64,000 bases of DNA from assembly GCA_015680685.1 (NCBI GenBank), contig MNCI01010443.1:339992-403991 (forward strand), written 5' to 3'. The notes below the pieces were generated by a model, which saw only the letters and a list, made by a program, of their open reading frames with translations, was not told the origin of the DNA and did not search any database. The stretch is from Gnetum montanum (Eukaryota; Streptophyta; Gnetopsida; Gnetales; Gnetaceae). This document shows positions 45,291 through 55,149 of this stretch, piece after piece (position 1 is the first letter of the stretch; each line of letters starts with the position of its first letter). Made by a program: the position numbers and the translations under genes.

Positions 45291-46818
45291 TATCAGGATT
45301 AGGATTCTAGGAGTTTCCATCTCCTTACCTTTGTGTAACTATGTCTGATAACTCCATCATCATCGCTAGTCTTCACTGTTCCCTGGATGTGCTTCCATCA
45401 GTGATATGAAGGCATGGGTCAAGGCGATAATCAAGTGCCATCAATTGTTTCCTAGGGGCTAGCCCCTGCCTAGCCTCAGTCCTTCTTGAACTCAAGGGAA
45501 AATTCCGTGTCAAGTGATTTCCATGACATAAGAAGCACTGAATTGGCCCCTTAAATATGCCTCTTGTAAACTGCTTCTTCTTGGCCCCAGGTTGCCACTT
45601 GCTTCCTGTATCTTTCCATTTTTGTTGGGAGCATTGGTTCCTTGGAGGACCACCCATCGGGTGACTACCTTACTGAACTAATCTGAAGGTGTTTCCACCT
45701 TTGATGAATCCTATATCTATTCTCTAAGAGTGGGAGGGCGTGTCATGCTTACCCTTCCCAAGCTTGCCCTTATTTGGCTTCATTTCCTTGAAGTCTAGAA
45801 AACTGCCAGCAGCTGCAATAACCTTTGTAAGGGAGTCAATGCCTCTTCGACACAATTCCATCTGCGCCCATGGTTGTAGCCCATTTACAAATTTGAAGAA
45901 ACAATCCCAATCTCCCATATCGAGAATTAGCAACATAAGCTCTTGGAAGCTATTAATATAATCCTCAAGCTTTCCTGAATGTTTTAGGGTCTCTAGCTTG
46001 GTTCTAGCGACCCATTCAGAGTTCCTAGGATGGAACTATTTGATCAATGCAGCCTTAAAACTGTCCCATGTCTCGATCTTTTCTGTTGTGGTGCCCTTTT
46101 CTTGGACACGAAGGAGGCTAAGCCACCATAGCTTAGCACTTCTGATGAGAAATTATGATGCTGTGGAGACCTTTTTGTTTTTAGGAACACCCCCAGTATT
46201 TAGGTACATCTCTGCATCATGAAGGAAGGCATCAATTTTAGCATCATTTCTCTCACCATCATAAGAACTCGGTTCTCTAGCTTTGATGCGGGCTGTCGCT
46301 ACTGGCTCATCTACCAAGCATCCTACCAAGGAGGATTTCAAGATGACATTTTCAATTTTCAAATCAGATAGTTCCTAATTTACCCCCACCAAGGCATCCT
46401 CCAAAACTTTCACCCGACCAACTAAGTCCTCAACCAAGGATGCTTTTGTTTGTGCCTCTTCCAAGGATCCGAATAGATCCTTGTAGAGGTTGATCATGTG
46501 ATCCAGATGATCATCCAACATCAAAACCTTAGGCTCTACCAATTTCACCCTATCCTTGGAGTGAAGATCCATATTTTCTTGTGGCAAGTCAACATCTTTC
46601 AAAATGTGATGGATCGCATTCATGTTCTCTAGACTAGGATGTGCTAAGGCCTCATCAATTACCTTGACATGATCCCATAACATTTGAAACTTAGTCTCAT
46701 CTTGACCAAGTTCTATTTTGGCCTCAATTTCTAGATTTATTTGAACATCAGCCATGTCACTTGGTCTGCCAGGCTCCATGTTTGCCAAAGGGAGCTTTAG
46801 CACAACGCCACCCTCCAA
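45291..46818 (-). pseudogene. C gag
   Basis: It begins near 46818 with MEGGVVLKLPLANMEPGRPS and a long acidic helical N-terminal part (46818-46375). It continues with EPSSYDGERNDAKIDAFLHD (46260), then FFKFVNGLQPWAQMELCRRG (45905) and a basic linker. The zinc knuckle CFLCHGNHLTRNF (45540) has its last Cys changed to Phe. Stops split it into four pieces in order. The start is chosen because it lies 120 bp after the primer site. Confidence 0.83.
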
Positions 46819-46922
46819 GGGAGTGGCTAGCAGAAGTTGAGAATGGTGAAAACAGAAACCTCACAAACCACAAACCCTAATACCCACTTAGCGAGAAACT
46901 TTTACCAACAACTGAAACTGTG

Positions 46923-46938
46923 AGGCTCTGATACCATT
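46923..46938 (-). promoter_or_regulatory. Primer binding site of C (initiator tRNA-Met)
   Basis: On the minus strand, TGGTATCAGAGCCTCA follows the LTR after two to three bases. TGGTATCAGAGC is the well-known complement of the plant initiator tRNA-Met 3' end. Confidence 0.9.
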
Positions 46939-47501
46939 TGTAACAATGTTGTCCCTAAGAACATTGTTCAGCACCCCAAGAGTTTCCCAAGCAGATTCTA
47001 AATTGGGACAAAACTCAAGAGGAATACGCCTTAGTAATCAACAATCCTGAAACACATGCCAACAAACAATGTGTTATTGTTAGCATGTCTCCTGAGCGGT
47101 GTTTCATAAATAATATTCATGATTCACTAACAAGCTAGATAGCGCTCCCTTGCTCCACTCACGTGGACACCACGGGGACTACCAGCTGAACCCTCCAAAT
47201 TCATAACCACGTGCTGGTAGTTGGTGTTGTGCTCCAAGGAGCACATGCAACATCCCATAACACGTCCCATAACACACCCGGTAAAACACCCCAACACAGA
47301 GTTGAACTATGCAACCCTCCCAAGCAAGGTCCTACTAAGTGGGGTAATGAGGTAGGTCATAGCCTCCTCTTACTAACGCATGGAACTGCCATGCCGGTAT
47401 GGTTCTAAAGACACAAAGAGTGGGGGACCCCTTGTGCCCCCATGACCCCCGAACCATGGGGGAGGTAGCAGGCTACCAGCAACCCTGCTACCTCTCTTAC
47501 A
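46939..47501 (-). repeat. 5' LTR of C (563 bp)
   Basis: It starts TGTAACAATG in plus orientation and ends TCTTACA. It is paired with 40699-41261 and lies next to the primer site, which makes it the 5' LTR on the minus strand. Confidence 0.92.
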
Positions 47502-47506
47502 GTGGT

Positions 47507-48429
47507 TTCCATTTTAAAAGAAAAAAAAATAAAAATAAATAAAAAATGATAGGAATTCAAATCACATCCCTTGGACAAATAAACAGGCTATAAGCATTGG
47601 TTATGGACTAGAAAGACATGCACCTATGCCTAAAGGTCCCCTCTAACTAAGGCCCTCTCTCTTACTTCTTACTTCTCTTTTCTTCTCTTTATGGAATGGT
47701 GGTTGTCTTGTGGAAGCACTCTCGTGTCTCGAGTGGGTGGATCAGTCTTATGGTGGCAATGTGAAGTCATTGAAAGTGGATGGTTTTGGTCTGGACTGGG
47801 TCATTTTAAACACAAATTCCACAAGTGACTTCTTATGACCTCACTTTGGAACTCCATTCCACCTTCTCTATCATCCATCCATGCTACTATAATTCACCTC
47901 ACTATTGTGTTCTATGTTATGCTTTATGACTTGGTTTGATATGTTGGAATTCTTGAGTAGATTCTTTTTGGTTGATCCTTAACTTTTCATGATCATTAAA
48001 TCGACTATGAGGTCCATGAACTCCTTAGTTGAGGTTATGCAATCCATCCATGCTACCATAACTCACCTCACTATTGTGTTCTATGTTATGCTCTATGACT
48101 TGGTCTAATGTGTTGGAATTCTTGAGTAGATTATTTTTGGTTGAGGCCTTAACTTTTCATGATCATTAAATCAACTATGAGGTCCATGGACTCCTCAATT
48201 GAGGTTATGCAAAGGCAAAAAGGGCATGAGCCTGCTATTGTGAGGACCCCCTTACATAGCTCTTAGCTTGATTAGTTAAGGTTCTATACCTTTGACATTA
48301 CTACAATCCTATCTTTTGCATATTCAAGTGGGTATTTTGCTCAAGTCTCCTTATCCTTTTATTTCATTCATCTCCAATGATACACTTAGGCATACTCCTT
48401 TGGCCTCATGGTCTAAGATCATGAAAGAG
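47507..48429 (+). other. B2 spacer right of C
   Basis: It continues the B2 region after pol and is colinear with B1 10730-11560. A segment of about 130 bp (CATCCATGCTAC to GAGGTTATGCAA) is present twice at about 47875 and 48045, a local tandem duplication not seen in B1. No genes. Confidence 0.6.
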
Positions 48430-50400
48430 AAGACACTAACAATGACCTAAGAAGAGAAGTATCTACCACCATCACCCACTTAAGAAACAACACTAAAGGC
48501 CTATGCAACGATTGAGCATCTACACAAAATATAAGAGTATCTCTTGAGTGAACAAGAGCAACGTGCAAGAACAAGTGGGACAAATCCATCTGTATATCGA
48601 TCGACAATGAGTCACCTTAATGAGGTGGCTTAAACAATTAGCCAAATGGAGAGGGGTGGACCAATTTTCTCTGCCCAATGAACACAGTTTCTTGCAAGGT
48701 AAAATCCTAATGCTTGGGAGGTGAAAATTTCTTTATCTCAACACCATCTATTCTCAAAAATCTTTGGGAATGCTACCACTTTCTTGATATATTTCGAGGA
48801 AGGAAAAGAAGCAACTATCCTAGTGATGTAGCACCAACCGCAAGAGACAACAACTAAAGTTGTTTTTGATCGTGTCACTAAAGTACTAAATGCATTCGTA
48901 GTGTCTATACTAGATGTATCTACAAATCAAGACATGAAAATTTCTACAAGCATGGTCAATAGAAAGTTAAATGTAGCCCAACATGAAGAATTACTGGAAT
49001 GACTAGTTGGAACTGGGCAACCAATTTTGGATATCTTTCATTTTTTGGAAGACATCATTGCAACCTAGTCAGAGTTGCTAAATGCAAGGGGCAAATGCAT
49101 CATTTTGGAGCTACAACCATAAATGGCTTAAGAATGAATCAATGCTTGGTTATGGAGGTTACCAAACTACATGCTTGACTTGCTGATCCTGTGATCCTCA
49201 GCCAAATAGTAATAAGAGATGAAGCTTTCAAACAACTTCAAGAACGATTCCAAAAGGCTGAGGAGGAGGTAGTTACAGCCATCTTCAAATAATCCATAAT
49301 TGAAGCAAAAATGTATTTAATTTAGAAGGACTTGGCATAGATGTGCTAGGGGAATAAGATCCTAACTTCACAAAATCATCACCTGCACAATGTTGATTCT
49401 CAAAAGGACCAAATGTAGGAATTTATTCATCAACAGCAGGAGCCGCTTACCAAGGTAAACACTAAATTGAGGAGATTGGTCATAGAAAAACAGGATCTAT
49501 CAGTAGAGAAAGTGCATGCCTTGCGTCAAAAGTTTGCCATCAAGATCATCACCTAGAAGAACGAAGCCCTTAAGTTTGAAAAAGTGAAGAATCACTACAG
49601 AGACCAAGTTGGCTTGTAGAATAAAGTCAACAAAAAACACATTCATATGGCAAAGGTAAAAATGAATGAAGCCCTCTAGCAACTCCAATAGAGAAGAGGA
49701 GTCTTGAAACCCATCATTGATGGGATCAATGCCTACAACAAAGCAGAGATCTACTTAAAGGAGTTGCAAATCGAAGAAATGACAAAATATATGAAGGTGG
49801 CCAATCTTCAATATGAAAACTTAGCAATGCTGACTACCAAATAGCCATGGTCAGAGTTAGAAAAATAAGTGGTTAGCTTGTATTTTTTATATGAGGCATA
49901 GTTCAAGCACCATAAAGACATCAAGCAAAATCTTAAGACTACAAATGCTAAACTCGAAGTTCTTAGAGCATGGTTTAGAAATCAATGATGAATCACACAG
50001 AACCTAGAAAAAAGGATGAATAACTACCAGGAGCTGAAGGACACAATTAGGGCATTCAACATTGAATGAAAATAGTTTGTTACCTAGTTCATTAATGCTA
50101 AGGAGCTATTTCCAGCAATCCTATGTCCATGGGATGTGCCCATCTAACCCACATCAGTGAAGCTGCATCAACAATGCATGATCCTAGAAGTAATAAGGAA
50201 AAAATGAAAGCACTGTTGGATGCTTTCTATCTTCAGCCTGAAGTTACAGCAACAGTAGGACAACTATAACCACCTCAACCACTACTTGCACATAAAGCCA
50301 ATGAAAGTCCTTTGAAGCCTTAGGAACCATCACTACTTGGGACCATATGATCTTATCCATCACACTTCATGTCATCAAGCAACATGTTGTCCAATTTTGA
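48430..50400 (+). pseudogene. B2 extra ORF after pol (coiled-coil-like, env position)
   Basis: Read across stops, it is homologous to the minus-strand ORF of B4. Shared blocks include VAQHEELL, then stop, LVGT; KAEIYLKELQIEEM; ANLQYENLAMLT; and FKHHKDIKQNL. The central part is rich in Glu, Lys and Leu and would form long helices (VEKVHALRQKFAIKI, KNEALKFEKVKNH). No membrane segment or glycoprotein feature is seen. Athila elements are known to carry an extra ORF in this position, often called env-like, but that name implies nothing about function here. Compared with B4 the N-terminal part seems to be missing. Confidence 0.65.
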
Positions 50401-50587
50401 AGAGTCCTATCATGTGTTCAATTTTGTGTCTTGAACACAATCATTTTTTGTAATGTGTTGATCCATACACTTGGGCACTCCATTTTTTGTCAAAGTCAGT
50501 TAGTCTATTTTGTTTCTAAAAGGTTAGTTAATAATCCCATACCTTCCAAATTTTGTAAAGAACTTGAGGACAAATTTTCATTCAGTT

Positions 50588-50596
50588 GTGAGGGTA
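50588..50596 (+). promoter_or_regulatory. Polypurine tract of B2
   Basis: GTGAGGGTA directly precedes TGATGAGTC. The B4 counterpart on the minus strand is CATGGGGGTA before TGATAAGTATC. Both are preceded by a conserved TTTTCATT(C/T)AGT. Confidence 0.65.
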
Positions 50597-51479
50597 TGAT
50601 GAGTCATAATTCTATAATGAGGCATAGTTGATGCATCATATTATGCATCAATGAGGCCCTATCAATGTAGTGTCTATTTTTAGCTATAAATATGCACCTA
50701 CCAGTCATATTTATAATAATAGAGATTGTAGTTATAGGGAAAATCTTACAATTTTTCCATTTGAAAGTTAGAATTTTCCTTCCGAGTGCACGTAGCAGGA
50801 GTCATTGAGGGTACGGATCTTTATTTGAGCATTGCTATACCTGAGAACAACAATGTGTGTGACAATAAAGATGAGCTTTCTGATAAACCTTGTAGCACTT
50901 TGGATAGATTAAATACTTTTTTATGCATTTAATGTTTTCAATTATTTATTTAATGCTTTCAATTATTTATTAAATGTTTCTAGAAATTAAGTTAATGAAG
51001 TGATTAAGCAAGATAAATTAAAAACATAAGTACGACCACTTCGAGTGTAACATGTATTCACTTGGTAATCCCAATAGCATTATTACTTGGTATGCCCAGA
51101 AACATAACATTTGGTCACCTAGTAGTGGATACATGGGTTCAAGATGTGTATAAAAAGTGGGACCGAATGCTTATGTCAGGACTAGTTAAATGCTAGTTGA
51201 TTAATTAGTTTAAATTAGTTAATCCAATTACTTTTATCTCCATTCAAACATCAAACCATAAAAATAAAAAATGATAAAAATTAGATTCCTCAATTACACT
51301 TAATCATACCATTGTACATACAAGTGTAATTGGGAAGACAACAATTGACCTTAAGATAAGATTCACTTCCTAGAAGACTAGTGCACTAGAAACGATAAAG
51401 TTTACGAAATTCGACTGAATCGTGCATGAATGCTTTGTGATTTTTTTGCTTGGGCATAAGGGTACCTCACTGCTTATCA
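50597..51479 (+). repeat. 3' LTR of B2 (883 bp)
   Basis: It begins TGATGAGTCATAATTC and ends CTGCTTATCA. It matches 32736-33625. U3 has the palindrome TTGATGCAT-6-ATGCATCAA at about 50628-50651 and TATAAATA at 50685. Confidence 0.85.
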
Positions 51480-51974
51480 TCTTGTATGAGATGTCTTAAT
51501 GATGTGGAGACATCTTGAATATAGCTAAGACATCTTACTATTAAGGAAGATGTCTTACCTACTGAGGCCAAAATTAAAGACGCATGTTTTGAGGCTTAGA
51601 ATCTCTAGACATCTTCAAACAAGTTCCCATACCCCCCAAAACCTTCTAAACTCATCAAAATAGTTCCAAAACACTTCCAAACATGTCAAATACCCTAAGA
51701 TCATCATTAATAGAACAACAAAAAAATACAAACACAACAACACACAAACATCTATGGACAAATATATTAAGGATTAGACATGGGTTGGATAATGTCCTCA
51801 TCAAAGTTGATAGTAGAGTCTATGTAGATTTAATTCTAGCATATGTGTAGATCTATCCTTGTGATTTTATCATATGACCAAGAAAAGGCTATTGGTCATT
51901 TGTTTCTACTCTCAAAAACTTCTCTTTCTATTCCCTAGTGAGGTGAGCATTGTTAATTACTGCTCTATCATTGT
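51480..51974. other. Right flank of B2 with AGATGTCTT repeats; no gene
   Basis: At 51484-51610 words AGATGTCTT and AGACATCTT recur five to six times in both orientations, as in the left flank 32655-32735. The rest is AT-rich and without motif. Confidence 0.5.
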
Positions 51975-52400
51975 TCAAAAGTACATATTCTAAGGGCTCT
52001 GATATTGTTTTTAGGGTTAAGGATTTTAGTTTTGAAGTTTTTAAAATTTCCAACTCTATCTAATTTACCTAAAATTCTCGTCTATTTCTTGAATTTGCAA
52101 GTTGGTACTTGAACTGCTCCATTTCATTCATTTTATTTATGTATGCACTTATGAGGATATTTGCTAGTTCCATGCATACTGTAGAACTGGATTTGTTCAA
52201 GAGTACATATATTAAGGGCTCTGATGGCATTTTTTTTAGCTTCAAATTTTCTAGAATTTTCAACTCTATCCAGTCTATCTCAAATTTTGTTCTATATTTT
52301 GAATCTAAAAGTTGATACTTGATCTATTTCATTTTATCCATCTTATTTATGTATGAACTTTTAAGGATTCCTGCTAGTCCCATGTACATTTTAGAACTAG
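51975..52400 (-). repeat. F: tandem duplication of a protease-RT linker segment
   Basis: A unit of about 205-220 bp starting TTGTTCAA(A/G)AGTACATAT occurs at about 51975-52195 and 52196-52400. On the minus strand both code for similar peptides containing SEPL-x-YVLLN and a Met/Glu/Tyr-rich helix. The phrase resembles the P-L-K-Y-x-F-L stretch that lies between protease and RT in many gypsy elements. The frame carries stops. Confidence 0.65.
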
Positions 52401-52619
52401 ATTTATTGTCTGTAGTCAAATATTGAATGTCTTCTTGTTTAATCATTATTGCATACAAGCACTTCTAAACATTAATAGATTTAGCATATATTTTGCAAGC
52501 TATGATAGTTGTGCTCATTATTATCAATATCTTTTACATGCAATTGCACCTTGTGTCATTATGCATGATACATGGAATTGTTTTCTTGTCTAATTTTTCA
52601 AATTCATTTTCCTTGAATA

Positions 52620-52970
52620 TTTACTAGGAAAGATATCTAATTTCCAACTTAGCATCAATTATACTTAGCCAAGGTCATCCCATAATGACTGGAAAGTTTC
52701 CTTTATACTTGTCCACATGGATTACTGGGAAATCTATTAGATATGAACATCCACTAATGGTAGTCATGATGTCCTCTACCAACTCCAATGGACTAATGAT
52801 AGATTGGTCTGCAAGTTTTAACCTAATATTACACATTTTAAGTAGAGGCAGATTTAATGTCTTATACACCTATTGGAAAACAAAGTTCATATTGGAAGCT
52901 GAGTCAAATAAGGCCTTGCATGGGTCATTTCCTACAATTTTTAAATAAATTAATGGACTTATAAGATTAG
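52620..52970 (-). pseudogene. F: gypsy protease fragment (minus strand)
   Basis: The minus strand reads CKALFDSASNMNFVFQ, stop, VYKTLNLPLLKMCNIRLKLA. Then ADQSIISPLELVEDIM, LIDFPVIHVDKYKG and FPVIMGWPWLSIIDAKLEI. The layout matches the B2 protease (CKAILNSGSRVNLIS ... ARMSI). The catalytic Asp is present (FDSAS), though the Gly after it is Ala. It belongs to an Athila-like relative; no RT was found after it. Confidence 0.72.
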
Positions 52971-53454
52971 TTCTTTTCCTAGGAAGGTGTCTTGCCTTAA
53001 TCTAATCTATCACAACATGAGTTAACATGACCATTTAAATGTGTTAGGACTTTTCTTTTGAAGGCAACTCAATATAAGGTTCTTGGATAGTGTTGGATGG
53101 TTTCATAACCATGGGTACCTATGATGATTTGGGTGGACTATTAGGTTAGAAAAATGGCCTATTCTAAGGCATACATTCCAATCCACTTGTAGGGTCATGG
53201 CTCTTATGAAGTTTCATTATTGAGGCTAAGGAGGGATTTCAACTTGCATGGATGTTATAGTTGGTAAAGAAGTAAAGTTATGAGATGCATGATGTTAAGA
53301 ATGGTGAGAAGTGCATGCAAAAGGATATTCAACTCATGGAGTAACATATTTTCATGATATTCAAGAGGATAGTAATGATGGAAAGAGGTATGGATAGTGA
53401 ATCACTTAGTGATACTAGTTGCTAAACATAATACCCATAGGGATTTGGGTGATG

Positions 53455-53930
53455 GTAATGATACTATTACTTTATTTAGCAACTAAAAATTCAATCACTA
53501 GAAAACTAAAAATCTTAGTGTAACACTTCAACCTCAAATCCCCAAGGCCTTTGGAAAGTGGGATTCAGGGTACCCTAGATGGTTCGGTAGATCACCTTGG
53601 GACTTAGAAGACAGTAAATGAGATTGTAAAACTAAAAATGCAAAAATTACAGATTTAAAAAATTAAAAGTAAATGTAGATTGCATAGAAAATAAAAAATA
53701 TTAAAATTTATTAAAAAGAATAAAGAATGAGTTTGAGAAATATGTACAAAAATGTGCCTAGGGTATCAGGGAGGTTCACTTTGGTGGAGGCTTGAAATTT
53801 ATTACTTCACGATCCAGATGCTTCACAAATCTTCATGCTTTTGAACCTTTCAAACCCCTTGCACTAGATCTATAATCTTGGGTGACACAAGGGGGTGTAA
53901 CAATGGCTATGGGGGGTAACAATTGCTATT
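53455..53930 (+). repeat. Repeat R, copy 2
   Basis: It is similar to 28795-29275 in the same orientation (see that entry). It lies between the F protease fragment and the B4 LTR. Confidence 0.6.
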
Positions 53931-53957
53931 GTGGGGGAGGGGGAGGGGATGGTGGAA
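53891..53957 (+). other. G-run cluster, possible G-quadruplex
   Basis: Runs of 4-6 G occur at 53891, 53911 and then GTGGGGGAGGGGGAGGGG at 53931-53948. They lie about 40 bp left of the B4 LTR. Four-stranded folding is possible on the plus strand; a role is unknown. Confidence 0.4.
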
Positions 53958-53993
53958 AGAAGCAATTGCCCAAAAAGGGGATTCCATCCTAGA

Positions 53994-54922
53994 TGATCAG
54001 TAGTGAAGGTGTCCCTATGCCCAACCATACGAATCACAAGCATTCACATGCAATTTGGTAGAATTTTGTGGACTCTATGGTTTCTAGTGCACTAGTCTTC
54101 TAAGAAGTGAACCTTGCTCTAAGGTCATTCATTGTCTTCCCAACTACACTTTTGATGCACATGGCATGATTAAGTGTAATCGAGGTATATCATTTTTATC
54201 ATTTTATGTTTTATGTTCCTTGGTGCTTGAAGAGAGAAACATAAAGCAATTTAATGATTAATTTAATTTAACTAACTAACTAATCTCTAACTAGTCCTAA
54301 CATAAGTATCCTATCCCACTTTCCATACACATCCTAAACCCACATATCCACTATTGGGTTACCAAGTTTTATGCAATAACATTGTTGGGATTACCAAGTG
54401 AATACATGTTTACACTCGAAGCAGTCATACTTATGTATTTAATCTATCTAGCTTATCTTTCTTAATTACTTAATTATATAAATCACTGAAAAACCAATTG
54501 AATTAATAACTAAAAGCATTAAATGCATAAATAAAACATCTTAAACTATCCAAAATGCTACAAGGTTTATCAAGAATCTTGTCTTTATTATCATACACAT
54601 TGGTGTGGCTTAGGTACAACAGTGCTTGAATAAAGATCCATACACTTAATGAATCCTACTGTAGGCACTTGGAAAAAATATTCTAACTTTCAAATAGACA
54701 AACTATAAGATCTATGCTACTACTCTGAATTTGATGCTCATAAACATAGCTAGGAACTTCTATTTATAGTTTTTTCTCTAGGGTTGCATCGATGGGGCCC
54801 CATCAACATAGCAAACACTCTGTTGATGCGACCTCGTCTACAAGGCAACACCACGTAAATAAGGCCCATCAATGAGGCTGCATGAATGGGGCTCCATCGA
54901 CATGACACTTTGATACTTATCA
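53994..54922 (-). repeat. 3' LTR of B4 (929 bp)
   Basis: On the minus strand it starts TGATAAGTATC after the purine tract CATGGGGGTA (54923-54934) and ends TTCACTACTGATCA. It is similar to the B2 LTRs throughout (TTCTAAGAAGTGAA, ACCAAGTGAATACATG). U3 has the perfect palindrome GATGGGGCCCCATC near 54791 and several GATGNGGC words. A minus-strand TATAAATA is at 54761-54768. Confidence 0.83.
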
Positions 54923-55149
54923 TACCCCCATGACTAAATGAAAACTTCTCCTCGAGTTCCCTTACAAAATTAGGAAGGTATGGGATTATTGACTAACTTT
55001 GAATAAAACAAATTGACTTGAAAAAACTGAGTGCCCGAGTGTACGGATCAACAAATTATAGAAAATTATGATTTTCATGACACAAAATTCAACACCAAGA
55101 CATGACTAAAAAATTAGATAGCAATTCTTTTGATAGTGTGAAGTCGGTG

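Larger units (their letters stand above)
40699..47501 (-). mobile_element. C: chromovirus-type gypsy element, complete, minus strand
   Basis: Two 563-bp LTRs with TGTAACA and TTACA ends and a perfect GTGGT duplication bound it. On the minus strand the order is LTR, primer site for initiator tRNA-Met, gag, protease, RT, RNase H, integrase, chromodomain-like tail, purine tract, LTR. The chromodomain places it among chromoviruses; the clade is not resolved. It is defective through point stops and altered integrase residues. Confidence 0.92.
32736..51479 (+). mobile_element. B2: Athila-like element with both LTRs, interrupted by C
   Basis: It has a 5' LTR (32736-33625), tRNA-Asp type primer site, gag, protease, RT, RNase H, integrase, spacer, extra ORF, purine tract and 3' LTR (50597-51479). 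Removing C (40699-47501 plus one 5-bp duplication) leaves about 11.9 kb. Flanks are TCTTA on the left and TCTTG on the right, a probable target duplication with one change. The LTR end sections differ at roughly one base in six, more than the LTR pair of C, in agreement with C being inserted later. Confidence 0.85.
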
